Source: Panax quinquefolius
Taxonomy: Eukaryota; Streptophyta; Magnoliopsida; Apiales; Araliaceae
Assembly (NCBI GenBank): GCA_020205615.1
Contig: CM035168.1
Location: 124,072,795 to 124,136,794 of the forward strand
DNA: 64,000 nt
Direction of reading: 5' to 3'
Shown: positions 41,850-52,359 of the stretch, one piece after another
How the letters are laid out: the number at the start of each line of letters is the position of its first letter
Position numbering within the stretch: the first letter of the stretch is position 1
Position numbers and translations under genes: made by a program
The notes under the pieces: model-generated
Seen by the model: the letters and a program-made list of their open reading frames with translations, nothing else
The model's database searches: none
What the model was told of the DNA's origin: nothing

Positions 41850-42161
41850 TTTATCTACAACATTTTAAAAATATTGTATAAATTGATTAAAAACGTTGTC
41901 TAATATACTAAACTACAACGTTTTTATTCAGAAAATGTTGTGGAATCATACTTACTACAACGTTTTTAAGCATCTGTTAATTTTTGAAAAATAAATTTAT
42001 AACGTTTTTTTTTTAAAAAACGTTGTGTATTGTGCTTAACTACAACGTTTTTAAAACGTTGTGTAAGTGTGTCAAATAGATGACACCTTTAATCACGATG
42101 TTTTTCTGATTGAAATCACAACGTTTTTTTCGCGTTGTCTATTTACTGTTTTCTAGTAGTG
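41850..42161 (+). repeat. Right subterminal region of the CACTA element
   Basis: At least eight copies of acaacgttttt or its complement aaaaacgttgt between 41888 and 42135, including a palindromic pair at about 42000-42030. The motif is denser here than at the left end. Confidence 0.75.
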
Positions 42162-42164
42162 TAA

Positions 42165-42681
42165 TAGTATATCAAGAGAGATAAGGTGTGGGTCCATTAT
42201 TAAGGCAAATTCCAACATATATATATAGAGTAATTAATTTACTATATATAATTGAGAGCTAGCATGGTTAGGCTCCCGTATCATAAATGCATTCAAATTA
42301 ACCCACGTACCTCTCTCTATTTCTGGGGATTGTGGTCCAATAGGGTGAAATTAATTAATGCTAGTAGCTACTCCGCTGGGAAGGTGAGAATTAATAGTAC
42401 TCCGTAGCTCCTAGCTTCGCCAATGGCATCAAGGTTTGGCTTTGTTTTATACTAGTACTAGTACGTTGTAATAGTAATATGCCATCAGACAAAAGGAAAA
42501 GGGGTGTCCTAGCTAGGACTTAGGAGGATGCCTCAAAATGAACATGAAAAGGTTACGACTATATGAGATTAAACGGTTCGGTGGAGTGTCCACATTTAAA
42601 TAACACCAGCCAACCACTTAATTTCCACATGGACACTATCTGGTGCGTGCATCACCTCTTTTCTTATACTTCCTCAGTCTC
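42165..42681. other. Spacer right of the CACTA element
   Basis: AT-rich DNA with no recognised gene. A shift in composition at 42165 fits the end of the transposon. Confidence 0.5.
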
Positions 42682-43581
42682 ATAAGAGTATCTTCAAGAA
42701 TAGTAAAAAAATTCTTTAAATTGATATTTATTAATCTATATGGTAATTTGAAAAATTATTTATTATTTTTATATTTTTTGTTTCATATGTCTCTTCAATT
42801 TAATGAATTATACATCAAATTTATCAAGCGTAATAAATATTTTTAACCTTTAATTGTAGATTTGAATAGTGAGAAAAATGTTTATTTGAAGAGTGAGAAA
42901 AATATTTGAAGAAAGGCTTAGGTTTGGAGAGGCTATTTTTTTTTGTGTGACTCACCTATATTCGATATCTCAAAGTGGTTGAAAAGGCTGATGAAGATGC
43001 TATAATATTATGACGTGTTAGAGTTGTGCACAAGAATTAAAGAAATGATTGGAAAACATTAAATATAATCGATTGGATAATATTAAAAATTTATTATCAT
43101 ACTTATCTCATACTCTCTCATACGTAACATTTTCCCATGAGGGATAATTTTGGAAATATTATAATTAATTATCCTAAATTTTCTAAAGCGTCAAATAAAA
43201 ATAAATAAAATAAAAAGCGATATATTATTTGGAATGAATATTGTTCACTTATTATTTGTTTTGTTGAAATATCATTTTATAGCATCTTCAACTCTCTCTT
43301 CAATCACTTAGGGATACTTTAAATAGAAAAATCTTTCCAAGGCATGATCTCTTCAACCTTAATCATTTTAGACCTCCTTCCTACCTCTCTTCAAATTTAC
43401 AATTAAAGGCTAAAAACATTTATTATGCTTGATGGATTTGATGTAAAGTTCATTGAATTGAATAAACTGATGATACACAAAATATTAAAATAACTGATAC
43501 TAATACTCTTCAAATTATCATGTAGATCAATAAATTTCAATTTAAAGAATTTTTTTACTACATTGGAGATATATACTCTTA
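42682..43581. repeat. Inverted repeat with arms of about 190 bp
   Basis: The left arm (42682-42872) and the reverse complement of the right arm (43387-43581) share blocks such as tagtaaaaaaattctttaaa and cctttaattgta(g/a)atttgaa in the same order. The outer stretches carry gcatcttcaa-type sequence seen at MITE ends. Two copies of one MITE in opposite orientation, or one foldback element, would both explain it. The 510-bp spacer has no gene. Confidence 0.75.
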
Positions 43582-44370
43582 CACTACGTACTATATAGAC
43601 TCGCTATGATATACTAGGACATCTGTTAAATTGTTAAGATCGATAATCATTTTCCAACACTTATATTTACGGACATATGTTCAAAAATTAAAAAAAAAAT
43701 CCTTAGGCCATTCAATTCTGGATTAATTGAGGAAGTCCCATAATGTATTATTTATTTATTTTCTTTTAAAATTAGAGATATAATTTGATCTTTTAAGTCA
43801 ATTAAACAATAATATATTAAACTTCAAATTTTGTATGGCTTGTAAAAATTTATAATGAAATAAATTTTACAATTAATAGTTTTTATTTTATAATCTATAA
43901 TTACAATAATTGTATCAACTAAAATTAAATAAATTCACATCAATTTAAAATTTAAAATTTAATATGTAAATCAAATTATATATTTACTTTTGGAACGAAT
44001 GGGATAACTTTTGTTAGGCTAAGTTTTGTCCAGCCTTTTTAGCAAAATTACAATTTACATGTAACATGTACATACCTAAATTAATAAAAGAAATAAACAT
44101 GCAGCTGGTAACGTATAGGCGGTTAATCGGAGGTGGTGGAATGCAAAGGAGGAGGTGGAGATGGCGGTGAAAGCGACAATAATAGAGGTGGAGGTGGTCA
44201 ATAGGTGGTGGAGGCGGATGAGTAGGCGACCAAAATTCAATTGAAATGGTTGAAAGTGGGTATGGGCTGCAGATTCATTATAGATGAGAGAGAGAGAGAA
44301 GAAGTTATGGGTATAACTAATCCATAAATTAATGAATCCTAATTGAATACTAAATTAAATTAAGGAAATC
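43582..44370. other. AT-rich spacer with a short G-rich patch
   Basis: No gene is seen. At 44126-44240 a GGTGG/GGAGG-rich patch resembles the purine-rich block at 45230-45495. Confidence 0.5.
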
Positions 44371-44885
44371 ACTAGAATTATAAATAAATATGAAAGTGTA
44401 TTAGTTGTGTAAAAGTTTTATGAAGACTTTTGTTGTAATTATTTTTAAAAGGAATATATAAAAACGGGTCCTTGTAATATACAACAAATAGAAAATAATT
44501 ACAAGAAAAATCAACTAAATAATTACAAAAAGAAAGTAATTATTACAAAAATAGTACAATTCACATTAATAAGGAAACCTAAAATCAAGGATAACTAATA
44601 ATTCAAATTCAAATTCAAATCTTTCTCTACAACAATTTCAAATCCATGTTTCAAAATTCAAATCAAAAAATGAAAATTAAAAATAAAAAATTATGAAGGA
44701 GCTAATGTTCATCATCCTCCTCTCTAAGCGCATGCATTCTTGGCATTCACTTTGTCAGTGAATTCTTATTATGAATTTCTTTTGGCGATTTGGTTACCCA
44801 CAAAAATTGAAATGGCTACCTTTATACAATTTTGACTAAGAATTGTATCACATTTAAAAAATAAAATTGGTAATCAAATAAAATG

Positions 44886-45205
44886 AATTGGTTACCTTAT
44901 CAAATGGTTTGGTAACCAACAATATGAAATTTGGTTACCAAGCGCATCACATCCAAAATAAATTAGTAACCTAATAAACTAAATTGGTTACCTTATCGGA
45001 AGGTTTAGTAACCAAATTGCATAAATTTTGGTTACCAATCTGCAACACATTCAAAATATATTAGTAAACTAATAAAACCTGAATTGGTTACCTTATCAAA
45101 TGATTTGGTAACCAACTACATGAAGTTTGATTACCAACGCATCACATCCAAAATAAATTAAGAACTCTAATAAAACTAAATTGGTTACCTTATCGGAAGA
45201 TTTCA
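44886..45205 (+). repeat. 97-bp tandem repeat with paired GGTTACC / GGTAACC motifs
   Basis: Units begin at 44886, 44982, 45082 and 45179 (spacing 96, 100, 97), each with aattggttaccttatc. Alternate units carry caaatg or cggaag next, so the real period may be a dimer of about 195 bp. Each unit holds inverted copies of ttggttac and gtaaccaa and so can fold on itself. Confidence 0.85.
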
Positions 45206-45229
45206 TTACAGTGAAAATAAAGAATGGGC

Positions 45230-45495
45230 CAGGGTGGCGGTGGGAGGCGGAGGGATCGAGGAGAGGAGGGGGAGGAGGAGGTGGAGGAGAGGCGGAGGAA
45301 GAGAGGAGGAAAGGGAGGCGTGAGGAGGGATCTGAGGGGGAGGCGGAGGAGGGCGGGGAGGAGGGAGGGGAGGCGTGAGGTGGGAGGGGTTGGACCGGGA
45401 GGAGGAGGAGGAGGAGAAGAAGAAGGGAAACAAAAAGATGGGAGAAAATCGTGGGAGAGATGGGAGAAATTGTGGGAGAGATGGGGGAGAAAATC
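45230..45495 (+). repeat. Purine-rich (GGA)n-like low-complexity block
   Basis: About 265 bases almost purely G and A on the + strand, made of ggagga, ggaggc and gagaga units. The open frames across it on both strands are low-complexity and are not taken as genes. Confidence 0.9.
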
Positions 45496-45639
45496 GCTGC
45501 ATAATTAAAGGGATAAGATTACACTTTTTTGTAATTAAGTATTGCACTAGTATTGTAAATAAATATGAAAGTGTATTAGTTGTGTAAAATTTTTATGAGG
45601 ACACTATTGTTGTAATTATTTTTAAAAATGTAATAGAAT

Positions 45640-46332
45640 ATGTAATTGTCCCATTAATTAATTAATTAATCCGTTGACAAAAATAGTTCATTCAAATCAA
45701 ATGTAGGCAAATCCAAAAGCACATGCATGCTAACAAATGTATTTGTATGTGTGAGCTTATATAAGTTATGATGATGATGATGATGATCTCCTTGAGTTGA
45801 GGATGGATCCGGTTAGCATGAAATTTATTTTTTGATAAGTTAAGAATATGAGAATGATGAATTGAGGATGATCTCCTTGAGTTGAGGATCCCATAGTACT
45901 CCATACATGAAATGAAAGAAGTTGAATATACTACTAGTACACCACATGTACTGACTGACAACAAGAGGATTACTCCCTATATGGCTATATATAACTGTAC
46001 TAGTCAAGTCAGATCGATCATGAGTACTTCGACCTAGCCTAATTAATTTCACATTCCTTTAATTAATAATATTGTTTTGCTTTCAAGTCTTTTACTTACT
46101 GTAGATCAGATCTGCCCGCCCATCATCTCCGAGATATTGCTCCTCCTTCTCCAGTCCAGATATATATATCATTAAAATTTGCAAAATAAGATCTTTGGAT
46201 AGAAGGAAAGGAGAAACAGTTTCGGTGGTTTCAAGAGGATAATAACATGCAAAATTAAATGAAGAAGAATATATAATAGTATATAATATTTTAAAAACAA
46301 ACGGAATTATTATTAGTTATAATCATATATAC

Positions 46333-46370
<38 letters not shown>

Positions 46371-46611
46371 ATGTGCATCAAGTAATTAAATATACTTTCC
46401 TCCCCTTCCATGAATTAAATAATTAAGAAGAATTGCAACAGCATATGCGCATTCATCCACCACCTTCACTGGACTAGATGCAACTCTCATATATATATTC
46501 TCAAACAAAATGAGGATCGAAGTTTCCTCTCATCACCGCATTCAATATTTATGCTAACATTCATTGAATTCTTTGGAAGATATCATGTGTTGAATGAATA
46601 AATAAAATTTG

Positions 46612-46657
<46 letters not shown>

Positions 46658-47988
46658 CACCCTCGAATTGTTACATATGGTAAAAATAGACGCGTGGACT
46701 CTCAAATCATCAAAATAAACATGAAAAAGGGGATAATCAGCGATTTTAATTTCCAAAACAAACCTCGATCGTCTTTATTTGAATTATCATACGGCTGGCC
46801 GGCTGGCTGCCAATCTTAGCTAAAATTCTCTTGTAACTTTGCCACGTGGCATGCATCCATTTGACAGATATATTTATGTAAAAAATACTACTAATTATAT
46901 GAGCGACTTCAGCTACTTAATCTAAGTATATATATATGTATGTATATGTTAATATACGTAGTACCATGCATGCATGTTCCATATATATCCCAACGGCTAC
47001 GGCAGCGGCTTAATTTGTGTTTGACCAATCTGTATTTTGGAGTACTACCGTTGGCTAATTTCTTAGATTTTCCTCTCTCCGTTTTGTCGCCACTTATAAA
47101 GCAAGTGGATAAGAGACCGTGGTGTGGCTTGCCTTGTCTTCAATATGAGCAGTTGGGCGGCCGGCTGCCTAGAAAAAAAGCAAGTCTTCAATTTTATAAG
47201 AGTTTGACTGATTGACATGTCAGGTGCTATTCAATCGCCACATTGTCATTTTAGTTGAAGAATATATAAAAATCATGAATTAACGATAAATCAACCAATC
47301 AGACATTTACACTACCTACATCAAATTAGCTATAATTACGTACACTGTAAATTTATTTTGGGTGAGGTAATATACTTTTAACTAACTAGGACATATATAT
47401 ACACTTATAATAATTAAACTTTTGCTACATTATTAATTGCAAATATTGTACTTGATTTGATTTGATTCTTCCAGAAAGAACCAAGACTAACGTAACTTTG
47501 GTCAAAAGATCTAATTATGTGATATACTGATTGCAATTAATTTATCCATGCATTTAAAAAATATATAGTGATGCATGCAGTTACAAATATTATAAGTATG
47601 AGATTCTGCTGACCCTAATTGATTTAGAAAGATGAACAAGTGTAGATGTTTAGGTTTGGGATTGGTTGATGATTAGGTTGAATTTTAAAGCTAATTAGTC
47701 AATGGATTGGAGCCCTTTCAGCCAACAAATTAATTAAAGCAAACAAACAAAATGTTAGAGTACGTACCTACCTCAAGGCTAGCTGAAGAGTTTAATATAT
47801 AATCCAGCTATCTACCATAAATATATATATTGGTCATTTTATTGTGCCATCAAGATGTGACCTGCGACTCACTCTACTAATCATTAATTATTATTTAAGT
47901 AAAGTGACTTCTTGTCTATAGTCAAGGTTTTCCCCTTGGGAGTTAAGGTATTAACTGCTGTGGGATATTAAAACAACAATAAGTCTGG
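45640..47988. other. Intergenic DNA, no gene recognised
   Basis: AT-rich. Includes a duplicated atgatctccttgagttgagga near 45782 and 45869, a (GAT)n run at 45768-45787, and TA runs at about 46334-46369 and 46613-46653. The frame at 46940-47215 has no protein-like features. Confidence 0.6.
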
Positions 47989-48582
47989 GCGGACAGGTAC
48001 AATGGACCGGAATATTTGAGCGGTCAAATTTTTATTTTTTTTTGTGATTTTTAAAAAATATATAATATTTATGTCAAGTAAATTTTTTTTTAGAATATAA
48101 CGTTTTTAAGTGTAATTTGGATATACAAAATAGTATTGCACAGTCTTTTCAACACTGTTTTGTATATGTATTCAAATTATACCTAAAAACACTACTCCCT
48201 CCGTGACTCCGTCCCTATTTAAATGTCGTTTTAGAGTTTTTTATTTGTTCCTAATTAATTGACGTTTGTTCAAATCTAAGAAAATTAATGATAATTTTTC
48301 CAAAACTACCCCTTATTACTCTACCTATTTTTTTGATATTTTAAACTCTTGTGCTATGATAAATTAATGATTTCAGGGTATTATAGACAATTGAGTACTA
48401 TATTTAATGCTTTCCAATTATTATCTTAATTTTGTGCACATCTCTAAAATGTAATTTAATATTTTATAAAAATGTCAATTAAAATGAATATTATGCATTT
48501 TTTAAGAGTCACAAAAAAAACAAAAAAAAAATTTAATTTGACCGATCTAATATTCCGATCCATTGGACCTGTCCGTGTCCGT
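47989..48582. mobile_element. Foldback (MITE-like) element of about 600 bp
   Basis: The terminal inverted repeats are about 45 bp: left cggacaggtacaatggaccg then gaatatttgagcggtcaaat; the complement of the right end reads cggacaggtccaatggatcg then gaatattagatcggtcaaat. Inside is a second, smaller inverted pair around gtaatttggatata (48112-48180) and a ctccctccgt stretch at about 48195 like a Stowaway end. No coding capacity. Superfamily not determined. Confidence 0.75.
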
Positions 48583-48750
48583 GTAGAACTACTCTTAAAA
48601 CAAAGGTTTAATTATACTTCTGATTTTGACGGGTAATTCATAGGAATCTCATATCTGAACTCGTCGAATCAAATATTTAATTTAGAGAAAAAGGTTTTGC
48701 AGCTTTTAACAAAATAAATTAATACATCAAATTTATATATATATATACAG

Positions 48751-49076
48751 AGAGGATCAGATAAAGACTCCCGTATTTTCTTAAAATGCGGGATTTTTTT
48801 ATTTTTATTTTTTTTAAACAACTAATTTTTTTTTTATATTTTATGGAATTGGAATTTTTTCATAATACAGTGTTTTGGTTGTAATTTGGATACATATAAC
48901 AAAACAGGTCTGTACGGACCTGTATTGGTATATGTATCCAAATCACACCCAAGATACTGTATTATTGAAAATTTTCAATTCCATAAAATATTTAAAAAAA
49001 AATATAGTTGTTTTAAAAAAAAGCCAAAAAAAAAATTCTGCATTTTAGTAGCGTGAGAACCTGATCCGGACCCTCT
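48751..49076. mobile_element. Foldback MITE of 326 bp
   Basis: The ends are agaggatcagataaa and, complemented from the right, agagggtccggatcaggt. The arms continue inward with ttatggaattggaattttt... against its complement and centre on the palindrome acaggtctgtacggacctgt. It lies in a TA run, so any TA duplication is masked. Its inner gtaatttggatacatata motif is shared with the neighbouring element at 47989-48582. Confidence 0.75.
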
Positions 49077-50560
49077 ATATATATATATATAATATGTGAA
49101 TTGTCACAATCAGCCTTACTATTTAAGCTTGGAACAAATGAAAAGACAAATTTATTATTAATGAATGGGTGTATCTATAATCAAAATTAATTATAACAAG
49201 TCGCATATTCTTTTTCTTTATATATTTATTATAAAAAAATTTAGAATTATAAAAAATATGACTATTTAGCATAAAATACAACTGCTAAGACAGACAGCTC
49301 GGCCAAAGAGTCTGGCATGCGGCTTCTTCATCACCCACCAAGAAATTTCGTTCAAAACTGGAGTATCTCACAATCACTTTCCTCTTGCAAAATTAAGGAA
49401 AATGACATATATATCGATAACTCTTATGACCAAGTTGAATTGTAACCATCGTGGATAAGTGTTCAAATAGCATAATAATGTTTGGTCTTTATTTAATTTT
49501 TACATATATCATGTATCCACATACGTCAATATTTTTTATTTACATAAAATTTTCGTAATGTATAGAAAAACTCCAAAATTAATTACGCCCCACAAAAAAA
49601 TTTTGACTTTGACTTTTTAAATTTTATCCGATTAATGTAAATTGTGAAAATAACAAAATTTTTAATTAGTAATATTTATTGTTAGTTATGCTTCCTGTTG
49701 CATGCGTGTACGTAGAATGGTTTTGACATGAAAATTGATATTTTCACATTATTTAATTTTTAATATTTTCACACGCTAACCCACATATTAACCAATAAAA
49801 ATTCGACACATCATATAGATCCTACGTGTTCAAATATCAAAAAATGAGATTTTAGGAATTAAAAAAGATATTAACTTTGCAAAATAGTTGCAAGAGCTAC
49901 ATTTTATACGTCGGGTGAGTTTTATTGGGCCATGTACCTATACTGTGTTTGGATTAGATGATTGAAATTGATAAATGAATTGAATAAATAAAAGAATAAA
50001 ATGGAATGGTGAGTAGAATGATTCATTCTATATCCTCACCCAATAAATAAAATTCACAAATTTTAAAAAAATAAAAATAATTCATTCTATTTCGATAAGA
50101 TAACCAAATATAATTTTTTTTTCTTTCAACGGAATTTAACCATTCCACCTTGATTCTTGGGATCAAACGTGACATTATGCTCTTAGAAGCTATATAACGC
50201 AGCATACGAGAGCCTAACATCATACCCGAAATAGAAATAGTCCAACAAAATGAATCTGGCCCTTGGGCCTTGATCTGTCTGCAAGTTAAGCTAACAAAAC
50301 AACTTACAGGTTTAATAACAATTTGATATTTTTTCAACTAGGTAAGTATAACAATAAATTAAAATAATTATTTTTATTTATAATTATGGTAAAATATTCA
50401 TTTTATTATATTATAATTTCATTTTATAAATCAAACGAGAATTAGACCGTAATATACTTTTTTTTTTATTATTTTTACATTTTTATAAATTTCACGAGTT
50501 ATAATGTTAACGTGTTTATTGTAACACCATAATCTCACATGAAAATAATTTATCTATACA
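49077..50560. other. AT-rich spacer left of the retrotransposon cluster
   Basis: No gene or clear repeat is recognised. Confidence 0.55.
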
Positions 50561-50565
50561 TAATA

Positions 50566-52359
50566 TGTAAGACCCAGTTTTATAAATAAAGATGAATTTT
50601 TCTATAAATATTATTTTTGAATATTATGGAATAAATTTGATATAATGTTATAGTTGTGGGTAATATTTATAAATTTTGCAAAGTATGCAAGTTGTTATAA
50701 AATATTCGTTTGGTTAGGGAATATTCTTTTGTTAGGAAATATTCGTATAACTACTCAATCATTGGTGGACCTTACAATGTAATTATTATCGGATTGAGAA
50801 AGCGACAAAATTATTTTATAAAAATAACGGCGGAGGTGTTACTGTTAAAAGCTGTTGAACTACCCGGTGGTAAAAAGTACGATGTCTGGCGTGGTTGCAT
50901 AGTAGACACGGTATTGATTATTGATGCTTACGTGAGAAGTCACTCACGGTATCTACTGATAATTGCTACGGTAATTCTTTGCATCATATCTCTTATATTA
51001 TTGATTCAATTATTGTCACAAGATCATCTCAGTATAATATGTTATAGTATTAAATCAATAATTGAGGCGACAAGTTATAAATGATTAATAATTGTTGAAA
51101 GATTAAATATGTGTTGATGAAAAAAAAATGATTTGTGGTAAGTTTGATTATTTTATGGGGGCCTATATGTCATCATCTAAGAGTCTCTTCATCGATAGTA
51201 TTTACCTTCGTCGATAGTAATTACCTTCGTCGATAGTAATTACCCTTGTGAATAGTATTTACCTTCGTCGATAGTAATTACCTTCAATCGATAGTAATTA
51301 CCCTTGTGAATATAGTATTTACCTTCGTCGATAGTATTTAACTTCGTTAATAGTAATTACCTTTACCAGACGTCGAACCACTTGTCGTTTCACATTACAA
51401 AAGGCCGAACCACTTGTCGTTTCACATTATGAGCGCCAAACCACTTTTCTTTTCACATCATTAGTCGTCAAAGCCACTTGCGCTTTTCACACAAGAAGTC
51501 TTAAGCTAGAAATCTTCTATAAATAGAGGCATAGGGCTTCATTATTTTTCACGAATTCATTCAAGCTATAGAGAGAAAGTATAGAGAGAATAAGAGAGAA
51601 AAAGAAGAGTATTTTGTTACTACACTTTGCATTATTCAATCTCCTACCAAATGTAAGGGTGTTATTCTTTCTTATTCATGAAGAAGCATTGTTATTCCAT
51701 CGCTTATTATTCTCTTTGGAATAACTCGTATACGCTGTGATTTACCTATACTTGGTGACATTCTTCTATTATTCTGTTGGAACATCCACATCGTGTGTTT
51801 TACACAGGACACGGTTCCGTCTTCTTTATTATTATTCTGTTGGAACATCACGCTCATGTGGTTTTACAGGACTGGTTAAAATCTTTATTATTATTACATT
51901 GGAACATCACATGCATGTGTGTTTTACGCGGACACGGTTCCATTCTTTATTATTCTCGTTGGAACATCACATGCATGCGTTTTACGTGGGACCAGTTCCC
52001 GTTATTTATTATTACGTTGGAATAACTCATTCATCTTGATACTATCGCGTGCATGGTGATTTCTTTTGTTATTCTATTCTTTATTATACCCGGTTGGTTA
52101 AAACTTTGACTTCTATACTCCATGAAATTAATGGAATATCCTCGATATTTGCGTTTCATCCGATATCTTTTCATGGAAATATTCTTACGATCATTCTTGA
52201 ATTTTACTCTACAAAAGCAAGATCGTATGTTGATAATTTGGGCGTTAATAATTCCGGATAAAATAATTCTTGAACTTGTTTTATTGAATTCTTATATCAT
52301 TGTCATCATCCTCATGTTTATATTATGTTGAAAGTCATCTCGTGGCTGTAGAAAATATA
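50566..52359 (+). mobile_element. Left part of a solo LTR, split by a nested insertion
   Basis: Begins TGTAAGACCC right after taata (50561-50565). It matches the first 1.8 kb of the inner LTRs and stops in ctgtag at about 52350, where the inner element begins. Together with 62316-63099 it makes one LTR of about 2578 bp. U3 repeats are at 51185-51365, a TATA box (tataaatag) at 51518-51526, and four minisatellite units at 51776-52016. Confidence 0.85.

Larger units (their letters stand above)
36391..42161 (+). mobile_element. Non-autonomous CACTA transposon carrying fragments of several host genes
   Basis: The left end reads CACTACTACAAAATATTAAA; the right end, read from the other strand, begins CACTACTAGAAAACAGTAAA. 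Both are followed by tagacaac. The element is flanked by TAA at 36388-36390 and 42162-42164, the 3-bp target duplication expected of this superfamily. Length is 5771 bp. Repeated ACAACGTTTTT-type motifs lie inside both ends. No transposase frame is visible; the interior is a string of pieces from unrelated host genes, listed separately. All of them are on the + strand and several have recognisable splice sites. Strand is given as the direction of those pieces. Such gene-carrying CACTA elements are known in plants; this particular set I have not seen described. Confidence 0.93.
44371..45635. repeat. Direct repeat of about 85-90 bp flanking a tandem-repeat block
   Basis: Copies at 44371-44455 and 45546-45635 share aaataaatatgaaagtgtat and tagttgtgtaaaa. 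Each is preceded by G-rich DNA, so a unit of G-rich patch plus AT tail appears twice, on both sides of the 97-bp tandem repeat. Confidence 0.7.

Noticed and set aside
45206..45547. Overlapping open frames rich in Pro/Ser or Gly/Arg/Glu
   Set aside because: Low-complexity translation of the purine-rich block on both strands.
46940..47215. A 91-codon + strand open frame
   Set aside because: No homology, unusual composition and no gene context.
51185..51365. Short regularly spaced repeats resembling a CRISPR array
   Set aside because: The units are directly tandem with no unique spacers and lie in the U3 region of a plant LTR.
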